Positions 12,127-22,422 of a stretch of DNA of 64,000 nt are shown one piece after another (position 1 is the first letter of the stretch; each line of letters begins with the position of its first letter). Both the position numbers and the translations under genes were made by a program. Below the pieces are notes generated by a model. That model was not told the DNA's origin. It saw only the letters and a list, made by a program, of their open reading frames with translations, and ran no database searches. Source of the stretch: Bubalus kerabau (taxonomy: Eukaryota; Chordata; Mammalia; Artiodactyla; Bovidae); contig NW_026577924.1 in NCBI RefSeq assembly GCF_029407905.1, positions 434,001 to 498,000 on the forward strand. Direction: 5' to 3'.

Positions 12127-12599
12127 GTTGTAGACTTTACTTTTCTCTTCTACTCAAGACCATATGCTTGGGGGAGAAATTGGCAAGATTCAGCCATGGC
12201 TTTACTTTCTCCAAATAGTTTTTTCTGCCCAGTAATGAAAGCCTGGGAGGCAGAGGTCCCTGTCATTGGTAGTGTGCAAAGGACAGTTTCTTTCTCTGCT
12301 TTAGCCAAGACGGTTCAAGTTCTCTGTCACAGGCCCTAATATCTATTTGAGTTGTCCTGTTAACCTGGGTCTCTGAGAATTTCTGAACCTGACTTTCTCA
12401 TGTTTTCCCAGCTGAGGTTGTGTACTTCAAACAGAAATATTTGACATCTGTGAAGCAAAAATAAAGTAAAAGCAGACTTAACATCATTACAAAACCAAAT
12501 GGAAGTATGATAGTTTTAGAATATGCTTTTTTCCTACCAATCCTGCCTTCCGCTCTACCTACCCTTCCAGCCCCAAAAGAGATGCATATTTTTGTCCCT

Positions 12600-12812
12600 A
12601 GAAAAAAAGTGAATGTGAAAGTTGCATCCAACTCTCCGCGACCCCATGGACTGTAGCCTGCCAGGCCTCTCTGTCCATGGCATTCTCCAGGCAAGAATAC
12701 TGGAGTGGGTTGCCATTTCCTCCTCCAGGGAATCTTCCCAACCCAGGGATCGAACCCATGTCTCTAGCATTGCAGGCAGATTCTTTACCGTCTGAGCCAC
12801 CAGGGAAGCCCC
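12600..12812 (-). mobile_element. Bov-tA SINE, antisense
   Basis: Antisense Bov-tA: the 3' part begins near 12612 and the tRNA-derived head ends at CTGAGCCACCAGGGAAGCC (about 12793-12811). The B-box complement is visible at CCAGGGATCGAACCCATG. Confidence 0.88.
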
Positions 12813-13624
12813 CAGGAAAGGCAGTGTCAAATCCAACTCTGAAACTTGGTAGAAACTCTTAACTGGAAATCATTCCTATTCCATGCTGTAACTCTCTAGA
12901 GTTGACTCTTCTCTGCAGCCTGACTGTGTATAATGAGGCATTTGTTGATCAAACGTTTTCTCCATCTATGTACTGAATTTTTGTACTATCTAAAAGGATG
13001 AAGCATTGTTGGGAAAATGTCCTGATGCTACTTTTAGAATCCTCTGTTTGCCAGTTCAGTATTGGTTGATAGAAGTAAGTCTTTGTATCTGCTGTCATTC
13101 AGTAATAAAACTACCTAAAGTTTGATGTTGCTTTACCTTTTATAGAGAGCATTATTTTATAATTCACTCATACATCTTTGACAGGGAGGTGCAGTTTTTA
13201 GAAAGGAAAATTCTGAGCTCAGAGGAGTTAAGTGATTCACATAGTTGGAAAGAGGCTTCAATCCATATCTTTATAGTTTACACCTTTCACAGATACCATC
13301 TGCTGAATCATGTAATGATTAAAACGTATATAATAACATTTAAATAACTTGTTATTAAGTGTGGCAGATATTTAAATAAAATTTAGGACAGCAGCATGCA
13401 AGGTTTTCAAAATGGATCAATTATGTCTTGTGACAAATGAAAAACTACCACTGTAGATGGGAAATTAAACTATATGTTATATAAACAACTGAGGGAGGAA
13501 ACAGTGCTTTCCTTTAAATGCTGTTTATGGATTCTCTTGTATATCTATAGCAAGAATGAGAAGGTAGAGAAACTGTCGTATTTTTTCTGAAATATCCATG
13601 TATTTTATCTGTAAGGCAGTCAAA
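12813..13624. other. Presumed intron DNA, nothing firm
   Basis: AT-rich. The segment at 13185-13290 (AGCTCAGAGGAGTTAAGTGA and following) resembles the conserved core of an ancient mammalian repeat of the MIR/L2 kind, but the limits are unclear. Confidence 0.35.
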
Positions 13625-13756
13625 GTTTGTGATCGTTGTTGTTGTTGTTAGCCACACGCCTGGCACTTGGAATTTTAGTTCTCCACCAGGGAGTGCACTG
13701 GAGCTCATCAGTGGATGTGTGCAGTTTTAATCACTGGACCACCAGAAAGTCCCAAA
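13625..13756 (-). repeat. CHR-type SINE, antisense, degraded
   Basis: GTTGTTGTTGTT tail side at about 13634, then TTTTAGTTCTCCACCAGGGA and a head complement ACTGGACCACCAGAAAGTCC at about 13734-13753. Mutated compared with neighbouring CHR copies. Confidence 0.65.
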
Positions 13757-13940
13757 GGCAGTATTTTAAAATTTCTCTTTCTAGTAGCTGATTGTTAGTG
13801 TGTAGAAACACAACTGATTTTTGTATAGTGATTTTGTATCCTGCAACTTTATTGAGCTAATCAAAGTTTTAATATCAAGCTTGTAATATTTTAAGAGGAA
13901 ATTGCTAATTTCACCCATTTTTTTTTCAATTATTTTTCAG

Positions 13941-14466
13941 ATATTTCAGTCAAAGGAAGAAATAGCTCTTCTCCTAAGATGGAATCTGTTGTTTGGGAAT
14001 GTGGTTGATCAACTTGACACATTGGCCACATGGTACCCGATGTAAGAAAATGAAAAGAAGAGGCAAGATGATGTCATTTTCCCATATTGTGAAACCAAAA
14101 CCAAATGCCTTTTGTGAGACCAAGCTAACAAACCTCTGACGGTGCAGAGTAATTCTGTTTGAAGAACTTAACAGTAAGATAGAAGAAGTACTTTCAAGCT
14201 GAGACCTGTAGGTGTACAAAGATCTAAAATACATCTTGTGTAGCCCTGATCATCTGAATCCCATTCAATCGAGAAAGCGTGGCTATGAGTTGGATCATCT
14301 TTTAACTGTGGCCCTTGACTATGTTTGTGGGCCATACAGGTAGGCACAGTTTATTTTCTTTGAGCCTATTACCTTGAGGGTGTGCCAGGATTTGCCTTAT
14401 AACACTGCCTTCATGCCCAATCTTCTGAATCACTATGACCAACAGATGGTAGTTTTAGCAATGGAG
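13941..14466 (+). pseudogene. FZD3: FZD3-like exon with codons 1-63, disrupted
   Basis: The acceptor TATTTTTCAG ends at 13940 and the donor GTAAGA starts at 14467. Bases 13941-14278 correspond to 5'UTR. Bases 14279-14466 (188 bases) match FZD3 codons 1-63 (189 bases). The reading continues through the signal peptide, then PITLRVCQDLPYNTAFMPNL and NHYDQQMVVLAME, the start of the frizzled cysteine-rich domain that binds Wnt. Lesions: initiator ATG to GTG (14279-14281); TAA at 14303-14305, the codon that is a serine in FZD3; and one base lost at 14360/14361, which removes the first conserved cysteine and shifts the frame. Several substitutions follow. No translation of a receptor is possible. 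Confidence 0.92.
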
Positions 14467-15081
14467 GTAAGACTTCATCTATTATTTGGCATATTGTAGA
14501 AAATTATTCTTGTTTTGCCCTTTTAATCAGTCTAATGAATGTGTTTGATAAACAACAGGAACAACTAACATGTTATTTTTAACTGCATCTTGTACATTAA
14601 AAAGTTATGTATTTACGCTCAGACTCTGATAGATTGACGATTTCATGTTTGGGGGGTGTTACTTATCTTAGTTTTCAGATATTATTCTTTTATGAAGAAC
14701 TTTGAAACATTGGAACTGGGGAAGTAATAGCTTTTCAGAAGTTTAAATTGTCCAAGTTATGGTTACATCTTTTCTGTTATTTGATAATAAGACTTTAAAG
14801 AGCAGACTATAATAATACTATTCATAATTCACTTAGTAAATATTGAAGGTAACATGATTTTGACAATGGGTGCTTTGGTTCAGCCTTTAGGCTGGTGGGT
14901 TTACAGTATTTACGTTGTCTTAAATACTTAAGATGGTATCCTGGTCTTACTATCTTTACATCAATTTAAGAACAGTAACTCCCAAGCAGTGATAGAGGTT
15001 TTGTTGTGTGAATTATCTGTTCTTGACCTCTCAATACGTCCTGAAAATCGGTTGCCTTACTTGAATTTTTCTAATGATAAT
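14467..15081. other. DNA downstream of the FZD3-like exon
   Basis: AT-rich and presumably former FZD3 intron. The next FZD3 coding exon (rest of the cysteine-rich domain and the transmembrane bundle) is not found here or later in the window. Confidence 0.45.
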
Positions 15082-15459
15082 TCTTTAGGCACTTTTATTT
15101 ATTTATTTATTTTTATTATTATTTTTTTTTTACTTTACAATATTGTATTGGTTTTGCCGTACATCAACATGCATCCATCATGGGTATACATGTGTTCCCT
15201 ATCCTGAACCCCCCTCCCACCTCCCTTCCCATACCATCCCTCTGGGTCATCCCAGTGCACCAGCCCCAAGCTTCCTGTATCCCGCATCGAACCCGGACTG
15301 GCGATTCGTTTCTTATATGATATTATGCCTGTTTTCATGCCATTTTCCCAAATCATCCCCCCCTCCCTCTCCCACAGAGTCCAAAAAACTGTTCTATACA
15401 TCTGTGTCTCTTTTGCTGTCTCGCATACAGGGTTGTTGTTACCATCTTTAGGCACTTTT
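15082..15459 (-). mobile_element. L1 LINE 3' end, antisense, with 15-bp target duplication
   Basis: Antisense L1 3' end: T-rich tail at 15097-15132, then the typical ruminant L1 3'UTR words (ACATGTGTTCCCTATCCTGA, CCAGTGCACCAGCCCCAAGC). It is flanked by identical TCTTTAGGCACTTTT at 15082-15096 and 15445-15459, a clean target-site duplication marking a fairly recent insertion. Confidence 0.92.
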
Positions 15460-16424
15460 TAATTATCTTACTTTAGAAGCTATGACAAATTAGTGGATAC
15501 AGTTAATAATAGGTTTAAATAATTTTGTATGTGTTTCAACAGTGGTTTTAGAATTGTGGACAAAGGTATGTTTACCAGATAGGAATTAGGGGGCAGTAAA
15601 CTGTGACGACAAGAGGTAAAAGCTTTGGAAGTGTATAAACTGCAGCAGCAGCTACCACTTTCTATCTGTATTACTTTGGTCAAGTTACTTGGGCTTTCTT
15701 ACCATTGTCACTTTGCTTGTAAAATAGAGAACACTTTGGAAGATACAAAATGAAGCGTTTATACAAAATGAAGCATTTATAAAGTATTTGGCACAGTGCT
15801 TTTGGAGTAAGTTCTGTGAAAGTGATAGCTTTTACCGTTTTCTCATATTCTAATATTAATGTAGCTACATAGTACCTAGAATTTAAAGTTGTTGTTGTTG
15901 TTGTTTTAATTTTAGTCTTTAATCCTTTGTTACAGTGCTTTCAGCAAATCGAATACTACTTGTTTTGGAATCTTCATTTTATTGTAAAATTCAAAGATTT
16001 AATACTTCCAAGTAAACTAGCATAAATCTGGGAAATTTTGTAGAAAGATGATTATTGATAGATTTTGAAACGTAGAGGGCAACTTGTATAGTCCAAATAC
16101 TTGAAAATATTGTAGAGGTTGAATAAAATATTTCTGCTCTTCCACTGACTACACACAGTCTAACTGGTAAGGAGAGATTTGGTATAGACTGTGGGTATTG
16201 GTTTAATATAGGAATTTGGTTCCTTGCATGGTAGTCCCTGTTGGGTGTTAAAACTACCCAGTTCTCTCACCAAAAAAATGAAGGAGGACTATCTTTGGTT
16301 CTGGTATCATTTTAAGTCAGTATAATCCCTTTGGAAAGCAAATAGAGTTGTAAGAAAGAAGTCATAAAGATTTATATACTGATTTGGGTTTAACTTTTGC
16401 CTCTTTCACGTAGTAGCTTTCAGA
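15460..16424. other. Intergenic, one probable MIR remnant
   Basis: About 15660-15810 carries MIR-like words (TTTGGTCAAGTTACTTGGGC, ATTTGGCACAGTGCTTTTGG). A GTT repeat lies at about 15889-15904. No gene is recognised. Confidence 0.45.
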
Positions 16425-16605
16425 CTTTGAAATTTTTTTTTTTTTTAGTTTAGTTTTTATTTTTTTTTAAATTTTATTTTATTTTTAAACTGTACATAAT
16501 TGTATTAGTTTTGCCAAATATCAAAATGAATCCGCCACAGGTATACATGTGTTCCCCATCCTGAACCCTCCTCCCTCCCCATACCATCCCTCTGGCTTTG
16601 AAATT
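16425..16605 (-). mobile_element. L1 LINE 3' end, antisense, short, with target duplication
   Basis: A T-rich tail is followed by the same L1 3'UTR words as at 15.2 kb, cut after CATACCATCCCTCTGG. CTTTGAAATT flanks it at 16425-16434 and 16596-16605. Confidence 0.85.
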
Positions 16606-16614
16606 AAGTCACCT

Positions 16615-16763
16615 AACATCTCTGTGATCTGGAGAAGGAAACCCACTCCAGTCCTCTTGCCTGGAAAAGCCCATGGACGGAGGAGCCTGGTAGGCTACAG
16701 TTATGGGGTCGCAAAGAGTCAGACACGACTGAGTCACTTCACTTCACTTCAACATCTTTGTGA
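16615..16763 (+). mobile_element. Bov-A monomer SINE, sense, with target duplication
   Basis: A single Bov-A unit (GGAGAAGGAAACCCACTCC to GTCAGACACGACTGAGTC) ends in a CACTT repeat. The flanks AACATCTCTGTGA (16615-16627) and AACATCTTTGTGA (16751-16763) are a 13-bp target duplication with one change. Confidence 0.85.
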
Positions 16764-17997
16764 AAATCATTTGTGAAAAGGCACTAATAACAACAATACT
16801 TTGAATGGCTATTAGGATTAAGTGAGAGATTTAAGTAGCTAGCACAATGCATGATGCAGAATAGATGGTCCAGAAGTGTTCATTCTATTCCAGATTTCAT
16901 TTCTAGGTGACCCTAGAGAGAAAGTACTAGAAAGACGATGTATTTGTTTCATATGAATTTGCATCTCTCATTGTGGGCTCCTGGGGCTTTCATAATGGTG
17001 GTGGCATGGTGAGCTGTCTCTGTCCTCTCTTCAAACATGCCCATATAGGCTAGACATTTTGCTGGCAGTGAGACTGCATCTTTTTGAATTTCACTCATTC
17101 TAGGGAGAGCACCTAGATGTGTAAGAGAAAGCTCTGGTGATATGAAGTGATGTCGGGGATAGTTGGCTTGGTTGTCATATCAGGCCAGTGATGCCACTGA
17201 CAGAGTCTCCTGACAGTCTGAGAGTGTAAAGTTTCTGTAATAGCAAAGGATATGGAAATTCAGCAATCAACACAGCACACTTGCAAATAGAAGTAAGGAT
17301 TCTTAGGTCCTTACAAGGACTTGTCTGCTGATGACACCGTCCTGTCTCTGATCCAGGAACTTTGGATCAGCTTGCCAGCTTTTAGTGGGAGCAAATAATT
17401 GGAGCAGGTAACCCCAGCACATTCTTGAGTGTTCTTTGTGGGACTGGATGAGTCGAAAGACATTTCCTAGGTAAAGCATCTTTCAGCAGACCCAGGCTTC
17501 AAGCCTGCCTTGGGTTCATTCCTGTACTGATGTTTGGTGAAATCAAAATGAGTGCTTTGAATGAAATAATACATGGTATTGAGCTAAGGATGCCAGGAGA
17601 GAAATTGCAGAATTTGGGTTATTTCAAATTTGCTTATTATTGTTCACAATCAACAAGTTGGGTGTTCTTTCATTGGGTATAGAGAATTCCTCCTCAGTAC
17701 TTCGATTGAAATTGGAACATGTTCAAATAAATGGGGTGAATGTCCATTTATTAAATTGGAGAAAAGATCCTTGTTAGTATGTTAGTATGTTTATTTCTCT
17801 TTACAAAACGTGCATTTATACACAAACACACACATTAAATTTTTCTGAAGTTCTTAACTTGATGTCTGTCTTTTCCCCGAGTATTGTGGCTTTTGATAGA
17901 AACAGGATTGCTCATTCCTGAGTTTGGCACACCATTTTGAACTGTCTCAATTGCCAAGTACACGGTACAGTACAGTTGTCTCCAATGTACAATTGAC
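16764..17997. other. Intergenic, unassigned
   Basis: A MIR-like tail is seen at about 16800-16890. The rest (16900-17900) is moderately complex, non-repetitive-looking DNA without a recognisable reading frame. It could be an old non-coding fragment or a degraded retrocopy, but I cannot identify it. Confidence 0.35.
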
Positions 17998-18688
17998 GTT
18001 GTACAGGAGACAGGAATCAAGACCATCCCCAAGAAAAAGAAATGCAAAAAAGCAAAATGGCTGTCTGAGGAGGCCTTACAAATAGCTGTGAAAAGATGGG
18101 AAGGAAAAGCAAAGGGGTAAAGGACAGATATCCTCATTTGAATGCAGAGTTCCAAACAATAGCAAAGAGAGATCAGAAAGCCTTCCTCAGCGATCAGTGC
18201 AAAGAGATAGAGGAAAACAATAGAATGGGAAAGACGAGCGATCTCTTCAAGAAAATTAGAGATACCAAGGGAACATTTCATGCAAAGATGGGCTCAATAA
18301 AGGACAGAAATAGTAGGGACCTAACAGAAGCAGAGGATCCTAAGAGGTGGCAAGAATACACAGAACTGTCCAAAAAAGATCTTCACGACCCAGGTAATCA
18401 CGATGGTGTGATCACTCACCTAGAGCCAGGCATCCTGGAATGTCAAGTCAAGTGGGCCTTCGGAAGCATCACTACGAACAAAGCTAGTGGAGGTGATGGA
18501 ATTCCAGTTGAGCTATTTCAAATCCTAAAAGATGACGCTGTGAAAGTGCAGCACTCGATATGCCAGCAAATATGGAACACTCAGCAGTGGCCACAGGACC
18601 AGAAAAGGTCAGTTTTCATTCCAATCCCAAAGAAAGACAAAGGCAAAGAATGCTCAAACTACCGCACAATTGCACTCATCTCACACTC
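17998..18688 (+). mobile_element. BovB LINE, sense, upstream piece of a split element
   Basis: Part of the BovB ORF2 protein: the region between endonuclease and reverse transcriptase and the first RT motifs, visible as KASGGDGIPVELFQILKDDA and FIPIPKKDKGKECSNYRTIA. The piece stops at CTCATCTCACAC where an antisense BovB is inserted, and its continuation is at 19849. It is 5'-truncated, so no promoter or endonuclease start is present. Stops and a broken frame make it inactive. Confidence 0.93.
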
Positions 18689-19848
18689 CAGTTCAGTTCA
18701 GTTCAGTTCAGTCACTCAGTCGCATCCGACTCTGCAACCCCATGAATCGCAGCACGCCAGGCCTCTCTGTCCATCACCAACTCCCGGAGTTCACTCAAAC
18801 TCATGTTCATCGAGTCGGTGATGCCATCCAGCCATCTCATCCTCTGTCGTCCCCTTCCCCTCCAGCCCCCAATCCCTCCCAGCATCAGAGTCTTTTCCAA
18901 TGAGTCAACTCTTCGCATGAGGTGGCCAAAATATTGGAGTTTCAGCTTCAGCATCAGTCCCTCCATTGAACACCCGGGACTGATCTCCTTTAGGATGGGC
19001 TGGTTGCATCTCCTTGCAGTCCAAGGGACTCTCAAGAGTCTTATCCAACACCACAGTTCAGAAGCTTCAATTCTTCAGTGCTCAGCTTTCTTCACAGTCC
19101 AACTCTCACATCCATACATGACCACTGGGAAAACCATAGCCTTGAATAGACAGACCTTTGTTGGCAAAGTAATATTTCTGCTTTTGAATATGCTATCTAG
19201 GTTAGTCATAACTTTCCTTCCAAGGAGTAAGCATTTTTTAATTTCATGGCTGCAGTCACCATCTGCAGTGATTTTGGAGCCCAGAAAAATAAAGTCTGAC
19301 ATGGTTTCCACCATGTCCCCATCTCTCTGCCATGAAGTGATGGGACCGGATGCCATGATCTTCATTTTCCGAATGTTGAGCTTTAAGCCAACTTTTTCAC
19401 TCTCCTCTTTTACTTTCATCAAGAGGCTTTTTAGTTCTTCACTTTTCTGCCATAAGGGTGGTGTCATCTGCATATCTGAGGTTATTGCTATTTCTCCCAG
19501 CAATCTTGATTGCAGCTTGTACTTCTTCCAGCCCAACGATTCTCATGATGTACTCTGCATAGAAGTTAAATAAGCAGGGTGACAATATACAGCCTTGACG
19601 TACTCCTTTTCCTATTTGGAACCAGTCTGTTGTTCCATGTCCAGTTCTAACTGTTGCTTCCTGACCTGCATACAGATTTCTCAAGAGGCAGGTCAGGTGG
19701 TCTGGTATTCCCATCTCTTTGAGAATTTTCCACAGTTTATTGTGGTCGACACAGTCAAAGGCTTTGGCATCGTCAATAAAGCAGAAATAGATGTTTTTCT
19801 GGAACTGTCTTGCTTTTTCCATGATCCAGCGGATGTTGGCAATTAAGT
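18689..19848 (-). mobile_element. BovB LINE, antisense, inserted in the sense BovB
   Basis: Begins with the inverted tail (CAGTTCAGTTCAGTTCAGTC at about 18690), then runs backwards through the C-terminal region and the RT core (YADDTTLMAE and FCFIDDAKAFDCVDHNKLWK on the minus strand), ending at the complement of TTGCCAACATCCGCTGG near 19846. It interrupts the sense element at 18688/19849 with, at most, a few bases of the host element lost. It is the younger of the two, with long open stretches but frame breaks. Confidence 0.92.
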
Positions 19849-21087
19849 AATGCTTAAAATTCTCCAAGCCAGGCTTCAGCAATACGTGGAAAGAGAACTT
19901 CCAGATGTTCAAGCTGGTTTTAGACAAGGCAGAAGAACCACGGATCAAATTGCCAACATCCGCTGGATCATGGAAAATGCAAGAGAGTTCCAGCAAAACA
20001 TCTATTTCTGCTTTATTGACTATGCTAAAGCCTTTGGCTGTGTGGATCACAATAAACTGTGGAAAATTCTGAAAGGGATGGGAATACCAGACCACCTCAC
20101 CTTCCACTTGAGAGACCTGTATGCAGATCAGGAAGAACTGGACATGGAACAACAGACTGGTTCCAAATAGGAAAAGGAGTATGTCAAGGCTGTATATTGT
20201 CACCCTGCTTATTTAACTTCTATGCAGAGTACATCATGAGAAACGCTGGGCTGGAAGAAGCACAAGCTGCAATCAAGATTGCCGGGAGAAATATCAATAA
20301 CCTCAGATATGCAGATGACACCACCCTTATGGCAGAACGTGAAGAAGAATTAAAGAGCCTCTTGATGAACGTGAAAAAGGAGAGTGCAAAAGTTGGCTTA
20401 AAGGTCAACATGTAGAAAACGAAGATCTTGGCATCCGGTCCCATCACTTCATGGCAGAGAGATGGGGACAGAGTGGAAACAGTGGCTGACTTTATTTTTG
20501 GGGGCTCCAGAATCACTACAGATAGTGATTGCTGCCATGAAATTAAAAGATGCTTACTCCTTGGAAGGAAAGTTATGACCAACCTAGACAGCATATTAAA
20601 AAGCAGAGACATTACTTTGCTAACAAAGGTCCGTCTAGTGAAGGCTGTGGTTTTTCCAGTGGTCATGTATAGATGTGAGAGTTGGCCTATAAAGAAAGCT
20701 GAGTGCTGAAGAATTGATGCTTTTGAACTGTGGTGTTGGAGAAGACTCTTGAGAGTCCCTTGGACTGCAAGGAGATGCAACCAGTCCATTCTAACGGAGA
20801 TCAGTCCTAGGTGTTGATTGGACGGACTGATGTTGAAGTTGAAACTCCAATACTTTGGCCACCTGATGCGAAGAGCTGACTCATTGGAAAAGACCCTGGT
20901 GCTGGGACAGATTGAGGGCAGGAGGAGAAGGGATCGGCAAAGGATGAGATGGTTGGATGACATCATTGACTCGATCGACATGGATTTGGGTAGACTCTGG
21001 GAGTTGGTGATGGGCAGCGAGGCCTGGCGTGCTGCAGTGCATGGGATCACGAAGAGTTGGACATGACTGAGCTACTGAACTGAACTG
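19849..21087 (+). mobile_element. BovB LINE, sense, downstream piece of the split element
   Basis: Resumes the element interrupted at 18688 and runs through the RT core (FCFIDYAKAFGCVDH, where a conserved catalytic-motif aspartate is glycine; YADDTTLMAE) and C-terminal region to the GAACT-type tail (about 21070-21087). A short deletion lies near 20136 and a TAG at 20413-20415 interrupts the frame. Frames on either strand here are LINE-derived. Confidence 0.92.
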
Positions 21088-21226
21088 ATATGCCTCTTAA
21101 TTTATAGTTTCTCCTTCCATTTCCCATCTTCCTTTTTTCTCGTAACACACTTGCCCTGCAGATTGTCTCAGACTTCATTTTGTTGTTTGCATCCCTGTGA
21201 TGCTTTTGACCATGTTCCTCTGTCTG
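21088..21226. other. Target-side flank of the CCNI retrocopy
   Basis: Short unique stretch between the BovB tail and the poly-T tract of the retrocopy. It ends in CTG directly before the T run, and CTGTTTTT recurs at 24147-24154 at the other end of the retrocopy. Confidence 0.5.
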
Positions 21227-21248
21227 TTTTTTTTTTTTTTTTTTTTTT
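21227..21248 (-). other. Poly-A tail of the CCNI retrocopy (T run on +)
   Basis: An uninterrupted run of 22 T on the plus strand, which is the 3' A-tail of the minus-strand mRNA copy. It lies just after the AATAAA signal, as in a cleaved and polyadenylated transcript. Confidence 0.9.
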
Positions 21249-21258
21249 AAGGACAACA

Positions 21259-21264
21259 TTTATT
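21259..21264 (-). promoter_or_regulatory. AATAAA polyadenylation signal of the CCNI retrocopy
   Basis: TTTATT on plus is AATAAA on minus, ten bases before the A tail. It is inherited from the parental 3'UTR and would still serve as a poly-A signal if the copy is transcribed. Confidence 0.88.
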
Positions 21265-21352
21265 GCTACCAGTAGCTTTTATCATCAGTACATGGTTCTG
21301 ACTGCAATACCTTCTTCAGACTGCACAGGGAGCTCAGAATCCAGAAGTCATT

Positions 21353-21484
21353 AAGAGAAATACAGGTAGGTTGGGGAGGCAGGGGGATTAACTGATCAAG
21401 AAATACAGGTAGGCTGGGGAGGCAGGGGGTTAACTGATCAAGAAATACAGGTAGGCTGGGGAGGCAGGGGGTTAACTGATCAAG
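21353..21484 (-). repeat. Three tandem copies of a unit of about 42 bp in the retrocopy 3'UTR
   Basis: A unit beginning AGAAATACAGGTAGG and ending TTAACTGATCA occurs three times in a row. The second and third copies are nearly identical, and the first differs by a T for C and an extra A. It may be private to this copy or inherited from the parent 3'UTR; the sequence alone cannot say. Confidence 0.9.
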
Positions 21485-22422
21485 AAAAATCCTAATGGCT
21501 TAACATAAAACTAGGGTACTGAATTCAGTTAATACATGTTACAGATCCCAATCACAGAGCTGCCCCAACATCTAGAGAGTCTCTCCTGCTGATTATAAAT
21601 GAGTGAACTGAGCAGTTTAAAAAACCTAACTTTAGCTGTTACGTTTCTTTAGTGAGCACCTCGATATAGTCTTTATCACAAATTTTTATACAAATGTCAA
21701 AAATCCTTTCAACAAACCTAAGAGTGTCTTAATCACGTGCCACTTTTAAGCTTCAATTTAAGATAAACAAAAACTGAAAGTAATTTTATTTTCAAACTCT
21801 AGAAATTGAAAGGAGACAAAAATCAACAATGGTAACAGGGGTCCTTTTTACCACCTGATTCATATGGGGCAATTTTGAAGTACCTTTTCCAGATTAATTT
21901 GAATTTGAATCATGGATTAAACATGGCTGTCACACTGAAATAATTTGTTCACTAGATTGCTAAAAATAAACTTTGAGGGTTTCCTCATCAGCAGGCATAG
22001 ATCAACATGCATAAAATTCATTTAGTATTCAAAGAAGCAAGCAAAAGCAAGAGGGAAAATTAAATCAGGATTCTGGGACAAGGTTTGCTAGCTAGGAATT
22101 TTGGAATTTAAAAAAAACTGTGAGTTTCTGACACAAGGCAATCTACACGTTACATTTTAGCAGAGTAAAGGGTAGAACTGACAAATACTACAAAGGAATT
22201 TTTTACTAAAATTTTTTTTGATCTTTAGACTTTTTTTTTGGTTTTTAAGTGCTTAAATATTGTTAAATTATAATTAGTCATACAAATCAACTGGGTTTTT
22301 TCCTCTGGCTCATTTCAAATCAGCCTGAAAAGATATATACCTTACATAGCCTATCCTGGTTCTCCATGCTCCCATCCCCAGAGTCGTCTACCTTAGTTTG
22401 CACTTGAAGGTAACTCTTGCAG

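Larger units (their letters stand above)
7700..14466 (+). pseudogene. FZD3: FZD3-like unprocessed pseudogene, 5' part only
   Basis: A copy of the beginning of frizzled-3, a seven-pass Wnt receptor, retaining genomic structure: CpG-island promoter, a first exon ending at a GT donor (7960/7961), introns, and the exon with the signal peptide and first part of the cysteine-rich domain (13941-14466). The copy is dead as a receptor: the initiator ATG reads GTG, codon 9 is TAA, one base is missing at codon 28, and the seven-transmembrane part is not found in the window. Intron retention argues for segmental duplication rather than retrotransposition. The 5' boundary and exon 2 are uncertain. The identity rests on the codon-by-codon match of the 14279-14466 remnant. 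Confidence 0.85.
21249..22422 (-). other. CCNI: 3'UTR of the CCNI retrocopy
   Basis: AT-rich stretch between the stop codon and the poly-A tract, without a mobile-element insertion. It contains the triplicated unit at 21353-21484. The overlapping 140-codon frame at 22320-22742 on the same strand is an out-of-frame shadow. Confidence 0.8.

Noticed and set aside
13974..14234. 86-codon minus-strand frame over the FZD3-like exon
   Set aside because: Antisense shadow of the FZD3-like 5'UTR sequence.
16900..17900. Possible unknown processed pseudogene
   Set aside because: The block looks unique and ends near an AATAAA (about 17729), but no reading frame, A tract or target duplication could be shown.
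18096..20415. Long plus-strand frames with reverse-transcriptase motifs as host genes
   Set aside because: They are BovB ORF2 pieces, interrupted by stops, a deletion and an antisense insertion; no host gene is indicated.
20220..21050. 276-codon minus-strand frame
   Set aside because: It is the antisense of BovB ORF2; similar antisense frames recur at every BovB copy in the window.
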